NCBI GenBank assembly: GCA_030696465.1
Contig: JAUYSE010000085.1
Span: 1-12,275, forward strand
Reading direction: 5' to 3'
DNA from: Legionellaceae bacterium
GTDB taxonomy: Bacteria > Pseudomonadota > Gammaproteobacteria > Legionellales > Legionellaceae
DNA length: 12,275 bases
Position numbers and translations under genes: made by a program. This document shows, in pieces, positions 5,276 to 12,275 of this stretch. Below the pieces are notes generated by a model, which saw only the letters and a list, made by a program, of their open reading frames with translations, had not been told where the DNA came from and did no database searches. Within the stretch, counting starts at the first letter, position 1; each line of letters opens with the position of its first letter.

Positions 5276-7840
5276 ATGGTCTACGATACAAATGAAATTC
5301 TCCCAGTTACGATAGAAGACGAGCTCAAACAGTCTTATCTTGATTATGCGATGAGTGTGATTGTAGGGCGAGCATTACCCGATGCACGTGATGGTTTAAA
5401 GCCGGTGCATAGACGTATTTTATTTGCAATGCACGAACTTGGAAATGATTCCAATAAACCGCATAAAAAATCTGCACGGGTAGTTGGTGATGTTATCGGT
5501 AAATATCATCCTCACGGAGATACCGCCGTCTATGACACCATGGTCCGGATGGCTCAGCCTTTCTCGATGCGCTATGTTTTAATCGATGGCCAAGGAAACT
5601 TCGGTTCTGTCGATGGTGACAGAGCGGCTGCTATGCGATATACCGAAGTGCGGATGTCCAAAGTGGCACATGCCTTGCTGGTAGACTTAGAAAAAGACAC
5701 CGTTGATTTTGCCCCAAACTATGATGAAACCGAATTTGCACCAGTGGTGTTACCGACCAGAATTCCTAACTTATTAGTGAATGGCTCCTCCGGGATTGCC
5801 GTCGGTATGGCAACCAATATTCCTCCGCATAATTTAACGGAGATTGTTCAAGCTTGTGAAGCGCTTATTGATGATCCGACCTTAGAGTCAGCTGATCTCA
5901 TGCGCTATGTGCCTGGCCCTGATTTTCCAACGGCAGGTATTATTTATGGTCGAAATGGCTTAGCAGAGGCTTATACAAAAGGCCGAGGTCGTGTTTGTAT
6001 TCGTGCGCGCGTAGAGATTGAAACCGATGAGCATTCGGGTCGACAAGCGATTATTGTGCATGAGCTTCCTTATCAGGTAAATAAAGCACGTCTTATTGAG
6101 AAAATAGCAGAGTTAGTCCGTGAGAAGCGTCTCGAGGGCATTTCCGGATTGCGAGATGAGTCAGATAAACAAGGCATGCGGGTTGTTGTTGAGTTAAAGC
6201 GTGGTGAAATGCCTGAAGTGATGCTCAATAATTTGTATGCACATACCCAAATGCAGACCGTATTTGGTATCAATATGGTTGCTTTGGTCGATGGGCAGCC
6301 GAGAACGCTGAGCTTAAAACAATTTTTAAATTGTTTTATACAACATAGACGTGAAGTCGTTACTCGCCGTAGTTTATTTGAACTACACAAAGCACGCGCT
6401 AGAGCACATATTTTAGAGGGATTAGGGGTTGCGTTAGTTAATATCGACACCATGATCACCTTAATTAAAACATCAGGTAATCCGCAAATCGCCAAAGAAA
6501 AATTACTGGAAACAGTTTGGGCGCCTGGGATTGCCGATCAATTATTGACGCTAGAAGAAATACAGAAATTTAAACCTGAGCAGCTCGACCCCATGTATGG
6601 TCGACAAGTTGAAGGGTACCGGCTTTCACCAGAACAAGCGCAGGCGATTTTAGAGTTACGTTTGCATCGTTTGACTGGTTTAGAGCAAGATAAGATTCTC
6701 GATGAATTTAAATCATTAATTGTTGCTATGCGAGATTTATTAGAGATTCTTGCATCGCAAGAGCGCTTAATGCTGGTCATTCGGGAAGAACTTTTAGCCA
6801 TAAAAGCAGAATTTGGAGATGCACGTCGAACTGAAATCGTTGAGTCAGAAGACGACATTACGATGGAAGATTTAATCACAGAAGAAACGGTGGTGGTAAC
6901 ATTCTCCCATCAAGGTTATGTGAAATATCAACCGATTAGCACTTATGCGGCACAGCGTCGTGGCGGCAAAGGGAAAATGGCCACCGATGTAAAAGACGAA
7001 GATTTTATTGAGCGTTTGGTGATTGCAAGTACGCACGATACCTTATTGTGCTTCTCTAGCTTAGGGAAGTTATATTGGATTAAAGTATATCAATTGCCAT
7101 TAGCCAGTCGTACGGCTCGAGGTCGTCCTATTATTAATGTACTACCTTTGGCTGAGGATGAAGGCATCACGGCAATGTTGCCGGTGCGAGAATACTCCGA
7201 TGCACATTTTGTGTTTATGGCAACCAAGTTGGGAATTGTCAAAAAAGTGTCATTGTCCGCATTTGCGCGGCCTCGTTCGACGGGTATTATTGCCGTCGAT
7301 CTAGAAGACGGTGATAAATTGATTGGGGCAGAAATAACCCGTGGCGAACAAGATGTTATGTTGTTTACGGATACCGGAAAAGTCATCCGTTTTCATGAAT
7401 CTTTAGTTCGGGCAATGGGCCGAACTGCTCGCGGAGTTTTTGGTATACGCTTACAAGCCGATCAATCCGTAGTTTCGTTAGTGATCGCTTCTTCAGAAGG
7501 CACCATTTTGACGGCCACTGAGCATGGGTATGGTAAACGAACAGAGTTAGCGGAATACCGTGTTTCTGGACGTGCTGGTCAGGGCGTGATTTCTATTCAA
7601 GTGAATGAGCGTAATGGCAAAGTGGTACGTGCTGCACAGGTACAAGATACGGATGAAGTGATGTTAATCACTGATCAGGGAACACTCGTGCGTATTCGCG
7701 TGAGTGAGCTTTCAGTGATTGGTCGTAATACACAAGGTGTGCGTTTAATGCACCTTCGTGCAGGAGAACGAATTGTAGGGATGCAGTGTATCCAAGATAT
7801 TCAGGAGACCAATATAGAATCATCAGAAACGCCTACTTAG
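5276..7840 (+). CDS. gyrA: DNA gyrase subunit A
   Basis: The catalytic subunit of the A2B2 gyrase, which introduces negative supercoils by passing one duplex through a transient double-strand break. Residue numbering matches E. coli through the active site: Tyr122 in AAAMRYTE is the DNA-linking tyrosine. The quinolone-resistance region reads HPHGDTAVYD, with Thr83 and Asp87. Thr83 is, to my knowledge, the natural residue in several gammaproteobacteria, so no resistance change is evident. The N-terminal breakage-reunion domain covers about 1-520, the coiled-coil tower with EQAQAILELRL at about 453-462 lies within it, and the C-terminal beta-pinwheel starts near 530 with the GyrA box QRRGGKG at 560-566, needed for DNA wrapping. 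It has 854 aa against 875 in E. coli, with a shorter acidic tail. The ATG at 5276 is the only in-frame start after a TAG at 5261; no clear Shine-Dalgarno precedes it. It is followed by rpmF rather than serC, the common neighbour in related bacteria. Confidence 0.98.
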   Translation: MVYDTNEILPVTIEDELKQSYLDYAMSVIVGRALPDARDGLKPVHRRILFAMHELGNDSNKPHKKSARVVGDVIGKYHPHGDTAVYDTMVRMAQPFSMRYVLIDGQGNFGSVDGDRAAAMRYTEVRMSKVAHALLVDLEKDTVDFAPNYDETEFAPVVLPTRIPNLLVNGSSGIAVGMATNIPPHNLTEIVQACEALIDDPTLESADLMRYVPGPDFPTAGIIYGRNGLAEAYTKGRGRVCIRARVEIETDEHSGRQAIIVHELPYQVNKARLIEKIAELVREKRLEGISGLRDESDKQGMRVVVELKRGEMPEVMLNNLYAHTQMQTVFGINMVALVDGQPRTLSLKQFLNCFIQHRREVVTRRSLFELHKARARAHILEGLGVALVNIDTMITLIKTSGNPQIAKEKLLETVWAPGIADQLLTLEEIQKFKPEQLDPMYGRQVEGYRLSPEQAQAILELRLHRLTGLEQDKILDEFKSLIVAMRDLLEILASQERLMLVIREELLAIKAEFGDARRTEIVESEDDITMEDLITEETVVVTFSHQGYVKYQPISTYAAQRRGGKGKMATDVKDEDFIERLVIASTHDTLLCFSSLGKLYWIKVYQLPLASRTARGRPIINVLPLAEDEGITAMLPVREYSDAHFVFMATKLGIVKKVSLSAFARPRSTGIIAVDLEDGDKLIGAEITRGEQDVMLFTDTGKVIRFHESLVRAMGRTARGVFGIRLQADQSVVSLVIASSEGTILTATEHGYGKRTELAEYRVSGRAGQGVISIQVNERNGKVVRAAQVQDTDEVMLITDQGTLVRIRVSELSVIGRNTQGVRLMHLRAGERIVGMQCIQDIQETNIESSETPT

Positions 7841-8095
7841 TGTGGGCGATGTAAATTTATAGGCAAAGCCATTGGATTTCCCCGGAAATCCTTGTGAATA
7901 CTGATAGCATTAAGCAGTAATTCCTGGTCGAAGAGGCAATGGCAAAGAGTATATACTGAAGGTTTTTTCGAAAAGACTTGGATTTTTGAGTAAAAATAGT
8001 TAATATTTCCACCCAATGTCGATCTAATATCGATATGATGCTCATCGTAAATTCAAGTGCGAAGAGTATAAATGAATAGGTAAGGAGTAAATAGA
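7841..8095. other. Gene-free gap between gyrA and rpmF
   Basis: This gap holds no credible gene: yceD (DUF177), which usually precedes rpmF, is absent. A perfect inverted repeat GGATTTCC-CC-GGAAATCC lies at 7874-7891, without a T tract; a second imperfect hairpin pairs GAATACTG (7896-7903) with CAGTAATTC (7915-7923). The palindrome AGTATATACT (7948-7957) then marks what looks like the junction of two repeat-element ends. The first hairpin may serve as the gyrA transcript end, but this is unproven. No convincing sigma70 promoter for rpmF was found. Confidence 0.5.
7952..8070. repeat. Decayed copy of the dispersed MITE-like element
   Basis: It begins with TATACT and ends with AAATTCAAGTGCG-AAGAGTATA (8049-8070), which matches 21 of 22 bases of the right end of the element at 12057-12181. 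The span, 119 bp, is close to that copy's 125 bp. The interior is different and A+T-rich, so only the ends are recognisable; the segment GACTTGGATTTTTGAG near the left end may be a degenerate left inverted repeat. It ends 11 bp before the rpmF Shine-Dalgarno. Confidence 0.5.
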
Positions 8096-8299
8096 ATGGC
8101 TGTAGCCCAAGGTAGAACAACTCGTTCGAAGCGAGACATGCGTCGTATGCACGATGCTTTAAAAGCGCCCACTCTGTCAGTGGATGCGGTGACTGGTGAA
8201 ACACATCTTCGTCATCACATTACCCCTGATGGTTATTATCGTGGTAGAAAAGTCTTAAATACCGCGAATGATATTCCTGAACAAGACGAAGACGAGTAA
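8096..8299 (+). CDS. rpmF: 50S ribosomal protein L32
   Basis: A structural protein of the large ribosomal subunit, near the peptidyl-transferase exit region. Conserved blocks are TTRSKRDMRRMHDAL (8-22) and HLRHHITPDGYYRGRKV (37-53), nearly identical to E. coli. There are no cysteines, so it is of the zinc-free type. It has 67 aa against 57 in E. coli because of an acidic C-terminal extension ending IPEQDEDE. A strong AAGGAG (8082-8087) sits 8 nt from the ATG. The plsX start follows its stop by 5 nt, the usual rpmF-plsX pairing that links ribosome and lipid synthesis. Confidence 0.97.
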   Translation: MAVAQGRTTRSKRDMRRMHDALKAPTLSVDAVTGETHLRHHITPDGYYRGRKVLNTANDIPEQDEDE

Positions 8300-8304
8300 A
8301 TCCG

Positions 8305-9333
8305 TTGAATCCAATTACGATTGCGATAGATGCGATGGGCGGGGACAGCGGTTTACCCGTAGTGTTGCCTGCTTGCACGCGCATTATCCAGAAATCTGCA
8401 CATGTGCACTTGATCCTTGTCGGTGATGAGGCTCAAATACACTCGGAGCTTAGGCGTTTAGGCGTTGCTGAGCACCCGCAGTTGTCTGTTGTGCACGCGT
8501 CAGAAGTCGTAATGATGGATGAATTACCCTCTCATGCCATACGCAACAAAAAAGATTCCTCTATGCGTATCGCTATCAATCTAGTACGTGATGGTCATGC
8601 GCAGGCTTGCGTGAGTGCAGGGAATACCGGCGCTTTGATGGCTATCGCACGTTATGTCTTAAAAACACTACCGGGAATCGACAGACCAGCTATTATTGCT
8701 GAGTTACCTACCCGGGTGGGGCGTACGCGAGTGATTGATCTAGGTGCGAATGTTGATTCTTGTGCAGAGCATTTGTTTCAATTTGCGGTGATGGGAGTTG
8801 CACTTATTCAGGCGGTTGATAAAATTGCGAGCCCTAAAGTTGGGGTATTGAATATTGGTGTTGAAGAGATAAAAGGCAATGATCAGGTAAAACGCACAGC
8901 GCATATGTTGACAGAGTGTCCTCTTATTAATTACGAGGGATATGTCGAGGGAGAGCATTTCTATTCAGGAATGGTGGATCTCGTGGTTTGCGATGGTTTT
9001 GTTGGTAATGTAGCATTGAAAGCAAGTGAAGGCCTGGCCAAGTTAATGCTAGGTGTTTTAAAAGAAAGTTTTGCGAGAAATATATTCACGAAGTGTATTG
9101 GTTTACTCGCATTCCCGGTCTTACGACATTTACGAGATCGCATGGATCCTGCACGGTATAACGGCGCTAGTTTACTCGGTTTAAATGGCGTGGTGGTGAA
9201 AAGCCATGGAGGTGCCGACTCTGTCGCATTTCAGCATGCGGTTGAGCAAGCCTTGCTTCAAGTGCAAAATAACGTAATTGTACTGGTTCGAGATAAAATA
9301 GCTGACTTTATGAATCAGGGACTTTTGTTATGA
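8305..9333 (+). CDS. plsX: Phosphate acyltransferase PlsX
   Basis: A peripheral-membrane enzyme that converts acyl-ACP plus phosphate to acyl-phosphate, the donor for PlsY in phosphatidic acid synthesis. Family blocks are IDAMGGD (8-14), SAGNTGAL (104-111), DLGANVD (145-151), NIGVEEIKG (183-191), CDGFVGNV (229-236) and VKSHG (298-302). The start is TTG at 8305: the next in-frame ATG (residue 11) would remove the conserved IDAM segment, and TTG sits 5 nt after the rpmF stop. The rare start codon and the GAG-containing rpmF end as ribosome site suggest translation coupled to rpmF at a reduced level. 342 aa is normal for the family. Its TGA stop overlaps the fabH ATG as ATGA. Confidence 0.97.
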   Translation: MNPITIAIDAMGGDSGLPVVLPACTRIIQKSAHVHLILVGDEAQIHSELRRLGVAEHPQLSVVHASEVVMMDELPSHAIRNKKDSSMRIAINLVRDGHAQACVSAGNTGALMAIARYVLKTLPGIDRPAIIAELPTRVGRTRVIDLGANVDSCAEHLFQFAVMGVALIQAVDKIASPKVGVLNIGVEEIKGNDQVKRTAHMLTECPLINYEGYVEGEHFYSGMVDLVVCDGFVGNVALKASEGLAKLMLGVLKESFARNIFTKCIGLLAFPVLRHLRDRMDPARYNGASLLGLNGVVVKSHGGADSVAFQHAVEQALLQVQNNVIVLVRDKIADFMNQGLLL

Positions 9334-10283
9334 GACACGCGGTGATTAGTGGTACCGGAAGTTATCTTCCCAAAGGATCAATGTCTAATCAGGTGCTAGA
9401 AACCCGTTTAGATACTACACATGAGTGGATTTTTGCGCGTACAGGCATTGCGAGCCGACATATTGCAGAGGCACATGAAACCACTGGGTATATGGCTTCC
9501 CAAGCGGGCGCCCAAGCTATTAAAGCAGCAGGGTTAAGCCCAGATCAAATAGATTTAATTTTAGTAGCGACTTGCACGCCAGATCGTTTTTTTCCAAGCA
9601 TGGCTTGCCAAGTGCAACATGACTTAGGTATAACGCGTACCATCCCCGCGTTGGATATTAGTGCCGCCTGCAGTGGCTTTATTTATGGGATGGATATTGC
9701 GAAGCAATATTTAGTCGCAGGTGCGGCACAACATGTATTAGTGATTGGTAGTGAGACCATGTCACGTGCTTTAGATTGGACGGATCGTTCAACCTGTATT
9801 TTGTTTGGAGATGGTGCAGGCGCTGCCGTATTAAGCGCGTCTGAAACGCCAGGTATTTTGGCAAGTTGTTTGCATGCTTCTTATGACGCCGCGGATTTAT
9901 TGACGTTTCCTAATTATACCACCAGCGATTCTGTGGGTTTGATTGGTATGCGTGGCAGCGATGTTTTTAAGATTGCGGTGAACATTATGGGCGACATCGT
10001 AGAAGAAGTATTATCTGCGGGTGGTCTTAATAAATCAGATGTACATTGGCTGATTCCCCATCAAGCAAATATTCGTATTATTCAAGCGATTGCTAAAAAA
10101 CTGGATATGCCCATGTCTCAAGTAATCGTCACCATTGAAAATCAAGGCAACACCTCTGCTGCCTCTATTCCATTAGCGCTTGATCATGCGGTACGTCAGG
10201 GGCAAGTGCAACGAGGTCAAGTCTTATTACTCGAGTCGTTTGGTGGTGGAATGACTTGGGGTGCTATGTTGGTGCGCTATTAA
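9330..10283 (+). CDS. fabH: Beta-ketoacyl-ACP synthase III
   Basis: A cytosolic condensing enzyme that starts type II fatty acid synthesis by joining acetyl-CoA to malonyl-ACP to give acetoacetyl-ACP. The thiolase-fold catalytic triad is complete: Cys114 in ISAACSGF, His244 in LIPHQAN and Asn274 in NQGNTSAA; the last two have exactly the E. coli numbers. The glycine-rich ESFGGGMTWGA near the C-terminus (302-312) is also present. 317 aa equals the E. coli length. The start overlaps the plsX stop (ATGA) and its own TAA overlaps the fabD ATG, so the three genes should be translated in a coupled way. Confidence 0.98.
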   Translation: MRHAVISGTGSYLPKGSMSNQVLETRLDTTHEWIFARTGIASRHIAEAHETTGYMASQAGAQAIKAAGLSPDQIDLILVATCTPDRFFPSMACQVQHDLGITRTIPALDISAACSGFIYGMDIAKQYLVAGAAQHVLVIGSETMSRALDWTDRSTCILFGDGAGAAVLSASETPGILASCLHASYDAADLLTFPNYTTSDSVGLIGMRGSDVFKIAVNIMGDIVEEVLSAGGLNKSDVHWLIPHQANIRIIQAIAKKLDMPMSQVIVTIENQGNTSAASIPLALDHAVRQGQVQRGQVLLLESFGGGMTWGAMLVRY

Positions 10284-11209
10284 TGAAAGCGATTGTTTTT
10301 CCGGGACAAGGCTCCCAACGCATAGGTATGCTGGCTGATGTTGCTGAGCGTTATCCCGAATTATTAGAAACCTTTGATGTGGTCTCAGAGACTGTAGGCT
10401 ATGATGTTTGGCGTCTTACACAAGATGGCCCAGAGGCGCAATTAAACCAAACCGCGTATACACAAATTGCCATGTTAGCGGCAGATGTGGCGATGTTTCG
10501 TTTACTAGAGAAACGTGGTTTGGCAATGCCCAAAGCGATGGCAGGGCACAGCTTAGGGGAATACCCCGCATTAGTTTGTGCAAAATCCTTAGATTTATCT
10601 CAAGCAGCACGTTTAGTGCATCGCCGTGGCACTTTAATGCAGACAGAAATTGCCCCAGGGCTAGGTATGATGGCGGCCATTGTGGGTTTGTCGGATGAAG
10701 AGGTACAAGCGCTGTGTCGAGACATATCCCAACCAGGGCAAATGGTAACACCTGCGAATTATAACGCGATTGGACAAGTCGTGATTGCGGGCCATACTGC
10801 CGCTGTAGAGTCCGCAATAACTTTGGCAGAAGAGCGTGGTGCGCGTTTAGCGAAAGCCATCGCAGTGAGTGCCCCTTGTCATTGTACTTTATTAGAGGGT
10901 ATTGCAGAGCAATTTGCCGAAGATCTCGCAGCGGCTAAATTTTCTATGCCTGCTTGCTTGGTCATTAGTAATGTGACCGCACAAGCATATCGTTCTCCAG
11001 AAGAAATTCGACAACTATTAACACAACAATTATATATGCCCGTTCGTTGGGTAGAGTCTATTCGTACGATGCAATCTTTGGGTATTGACGATATTATTGA
11101 GTGTGGTGCAGGTGCGGTGTTAGCGGGCCTAATAAAACGAATAGATAGAGCAATACGAGTTACCGCACTACAAGATGTTGATGGAGTAAAAGCATATTTA
11201 GAAACCTAA
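10283..11209 (+). CDS. fabD: Malonyl-CoA:ACP transacylase
   Basis: It moves malonyl from CoA to acyl carrier protein, providing the elongation substrate for FabH and the other condensing enzymes. The start at 10283 is chosen over an upstream in-frame ATG (10256) because MKAIVFPGQGSQ is the family N-terminus and because TAATG overlaps the fabH stop by one base. The nucleophile is Ser90 in GHSLGE, with GQGSQ (8-12) forming the oxyanion-hole loop, Arg115 in RRGTLMQ contacting the malonyl carboxylate and His200 in VSAPCHC as the catalytic base. E. coli has Ser in place of Cys199, a neutral difference. 308 aa against 309 in E. coli. Confidence 0.97.
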   Translation: MKAIVFPGQGSQRIGMLADVAERYPELLETFDVVSETVGYDVWRLTQDGPEAQLNQTAYTQIAMLAADVAMFRLLEKRGLAMPKAMAGHSLGEYPALVCAKSLDLSQAARLVHRRGTLMQTEIAPGLGMMAAIVGLSDEEVQALCRDISQPGQMVTPANYNAIGQVVIAGHTAAVESAITLAEERGARLAKAIAVSAPCHCTLLEGIAEQFAEDLAAAKFSMPACLVISNVTAQAYRSPEEIRQLLTQQLYMPVRWVESIRTMQSLGIDDIIECGAGAVLAGLIKRIDRAIRVTALQDVDGVKAYLET

Positions 11210-11305
11210 TTAAATAGGTTTACAAGTAAGATATTGGCGAAACAAAAGGTGATTGTCGGTTAGGCCTTGGCCCAACTAGGCCACTTACAAGGGAAAGGGA
11301 TAGAT

Positions 11306-12046
11306 ATGAGTACCACAAAAACTGCATTAGTAACCGGCGCTAGCCGAGGTATCGGCCAAGCAATTGCAGACGTGCTGGCGAAACAAGGCATGTATGTTAT
11401 AGGCACAGCAACTACCCCTGCAGGTGCAGAGCAAATTACACATCATTTGCAAAGCCATGGCGGTACAGGGGAAGGCGTTGTTTTGGATGTGACACAAAAT
11501 GATCAAATAGAAGAGCTCTTTACGCGTCTTGCTGATTGTAATCTGACACCACAGATTGTCGTCAATAATGCAGGGATTACACGAGACAATCTTTTGTTGC
11601 GTATGGATCAAGAAGAATGGGATACGGTATTAAATGCCAATTTAACCGCGGCATTTCGTATTTGCCAAGCGGCGGCTAAAACGATGTTGCGTGCGCGATG
11701 GGGACGTATTATTAATATCGGCTCTATTGTTGGGTCGACAGGAAATGCTGGGCAAGCAAATTATACCGCGGCCAAAGCAGGCTTAGTGGCTTTTTCTAAG
11801 TCTTTGGCGCAAGAAATTGCTAGTCGTAATATTACCGTGAATGTGGTTTCTCCAGGTTTTATTGATACCGATATGACACAACAGTTACCAGATGCTATAA
11901 AAGAAACATTATATAAACAAATTCCTATGAGAAGATTAGGAGCCCCAATAGACGTAGCGAATGTCGTGGCGTTTTTAGCCAGTGATGCAGCCGCGTATAT
12001 CACGGGACAAAATATTCATGTAAATGGGGGCATGTTCATGCCATAA
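11306..12046 (+). CDS. fabG: 3-oxoacyl-ACP reductase
   Basis: An NADPH-dependent short-chain dehydrogenase that reduces 3-oxoacyl-ACP to 3-hydroxyacyl-ACP in each elongation cycle. It has the Rossmann motif TGASRGIG (10-17), NNAG (87-90), and the catalytic tetrad Asn112, Ser140, Tyr153 and Lys157 (YTAAK). The start at 11306 follows AAGGGA and gives 246 aa, close to E. coli's 244; an upstream in-frame ATG at 11267 would add 13 residues without family support. Unlike the preceding genes it is separated from fabD by 96 nt, which contain a small hairpin TGGCC-CAACTA-GGCCA and no T tract, so expression may be adjusted there. The usual next gene, acpP, is not seen within the remaining 229 bases. 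Confidence 0.97.
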   Translation: MSTTKTALVTGASRGIGQAIADVLAKQGMYVIGTATTPAGAEQITHHLQSHGGTGEGVVLDVTQNDQIEELFTRLADCNLTPQIVVNNAGITRDNLLLRMDQEEWDTVLNANLTAAFRICQAAAKTMLRARWGRIINIGSIVGSTGNAGQANYTAAKAGLVAFSKSLAQEIASRNITVNVVSPGFIDTDMTQQLPDAIKETLYKQIPMRRLGAPIDVANVVAFLASDAAAYITGQNIHVNGGMFMP

Positions 12047-12056
12047 TTACTGAAAA

Positions 12057-12181
12057 TATACTCACAGCAATTGAATTTTCGGCTAGGCGGCAGTGAACGA
12101 GTCGAGGGAGTGTACTTGCAGTACATGACCGATGGCGAGTGAACTGGCAACAACGCCGAAAATTCAAGTGCGCAGAGTATA
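12057..12181. mobile_element. MITE-like palindromic element, complete copy
   Basis: A 125-bp non-coding element with 27-bp imperfect terminal inverted repeats (12057-12083 and 12155-12181). Each arm is TATACTC, a variable 7-mer, then TTGAATTTTCGGC. The centre carries a perfect hairpin TGTACT-TGC-AGTACA (12111-12125). The outer TA on both sides fits a TA target-site duplication, as made by IS630/Tc1-mariner transposases, but no transposase is present and the family is inferred. Its left end recurs at 12225 and its right end at 8049-8070. Confidence 0.65.
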
Positions 12182-12188
12182 ATATGGC

Positions 12189-12217
12189 TTTTCATGTCGA
12201 TATGAAATTATTATACT
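12189..12217 (+). promoter_or_regulatory. Possible promoter and operator between the two elements
   Basis: TTTTCA (12189-12194; 4/6), a 17-nt spacer and TATACT (12212-12217; 5/6) make a plausible sigma70 promoter pointing to whatever follows, probably acpP. The inverted repeat TTTCAT-GTCGAT-ATGAAA (12190-12207) overlaps the -35 and spacer and could be an operator. Regulator unknown. Confidence 0.4.
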
Positions 12218-12224
12218 TAACGTA

Positions 12225-12275
12225 TATACTCACAGCAATTGAATTTTCGGCTAGGCGCAAGCGAGAGAGCCGAGG
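12225..12275. mobile_element. Second MITE-like element copy, cut by the window edge
   Basis: The first 33 bases, from TATACTC through TTGAATTTTCGGCTAGGCG, are identical to the left end of the copy at 12057; after that it diverges (CAAGCGAGAGAGCCGAGG). The same orientation as the first copy makes a direct tandem pair 168 bp apart. The remainder is outside the window. Confidence 0.6.

Noticed and set aside
5276..7840. Thr83 in GyrA as a quinolone-resistance mutation
   Set aside because: Thr at this position is the natural state in several gammaproteobacteria and Asp87 is unchanged, so nothing indicates acquired resistance.
7948..7957. AGTATATACT palindrome as an operator
   Set aside because: It is better explained as two repeat-element ends (AGTATA and TATACT) meeting.
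7857..8204. 115-codon minus-strand open frame across the gyrA-rpmF gap
   Set aside because: It begins inside rpmF in antisense, has no ribosome site, and its hydrophobic stretch comes from A+T-rich repeat sequence; it matches neither yceD nor any known family.
12057..12275. The tandem repeats as a CRISPR array
   Set aside because: The repeats are long palindromic elements of about 125 bp with a 43-bp gap and diverged interiors; there is no regular repeat-spacer pattern and no cas gene.

Overview
The window looks like a chromosomal segment of a gammaproteobacterium, most likely from the Legionella/Coxiella side (Legionellales). The basis is a gamma-type GyrA that keeps E. coli residue numbering through its active site, the rpmF-plsX-fabH-fabD-fabG order, and a left-edge gene resembling the LvrA proteins of Legionella integrative elements. 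This placement is inference; there is no rRNA or tRNA gene here to test it.

Layout. (1) Positions 1-2712, minus strand, visibly A+T-rich: an accessory block read leftward. It runs from a CI/LexA-type repressor (2712-2059) to a small unknown gene broken by a frameshift (2056-1714), a queuosine-precursor-transporter (VUT/YhhQ family) gene split by a frameshift (1695-959), a methylthioadenosine/SAH-type nucleosidase (990-211) and the 5' end of a tentative lvrA-like gene (155-1). Spacing is tight (2 nt, 18 nt, a 32-nt overlap, 55 nt), so this is probably one operon controlled by its own first gene. (2) Positions 2713-3072: a divergent regulatory region with a near-leaderless repressor promoter, a 13/14-bp direct repeat, a nested hairpin and a T-tract hairpin. 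(3) Positions 3073-5109: a 678-aa protein I do not recognise, with an N-terminal domain, a Ser/Thr-rich linker and a charged helical C-terminal region; a secreted effector is possible but unproven. It ends at a clear intrinsic terminator. (4) Positions 5200-7840: gyrA with an extended -10 promoter and a leader hairpin. (5) Positions 7841-8095: a gene-free gap with hairpins and a decayed copy of a dispersed repeat. (6) Positions 8096-12046: rpmF and the fatty-acid/phospholipid genes plsX, fabH, fabD and fabG, partly with overlapping start/stop codons. (7) Positions 12047-12275: one complete and one truncated copy of a ~125-bp MITE-like palindromic element, where acpP would normally follow fabG.

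How the parts work together. PlsX supplies acyl-phosphate for phospholipid synthesis. FabD makes malonyl-ACP, FabH starts chains from acetyl-CoA plus malonyl-ACP, and FabG carries out the first reduction of each cycle; rpmF co-transcription ties this to ribosome production. The left block is different: a phage/ICE-style repressor heads an operon whose recognisable cargo is a transporter for a tRNA-modification precursor and a nucleosidase, which suggests a nucleoside or base salvage cassette carried on (or decaying from) an integrative element. Two single-A length changes in adjacent genes of that operon mean either pseudogenisation or homopolymer sequencing errors.
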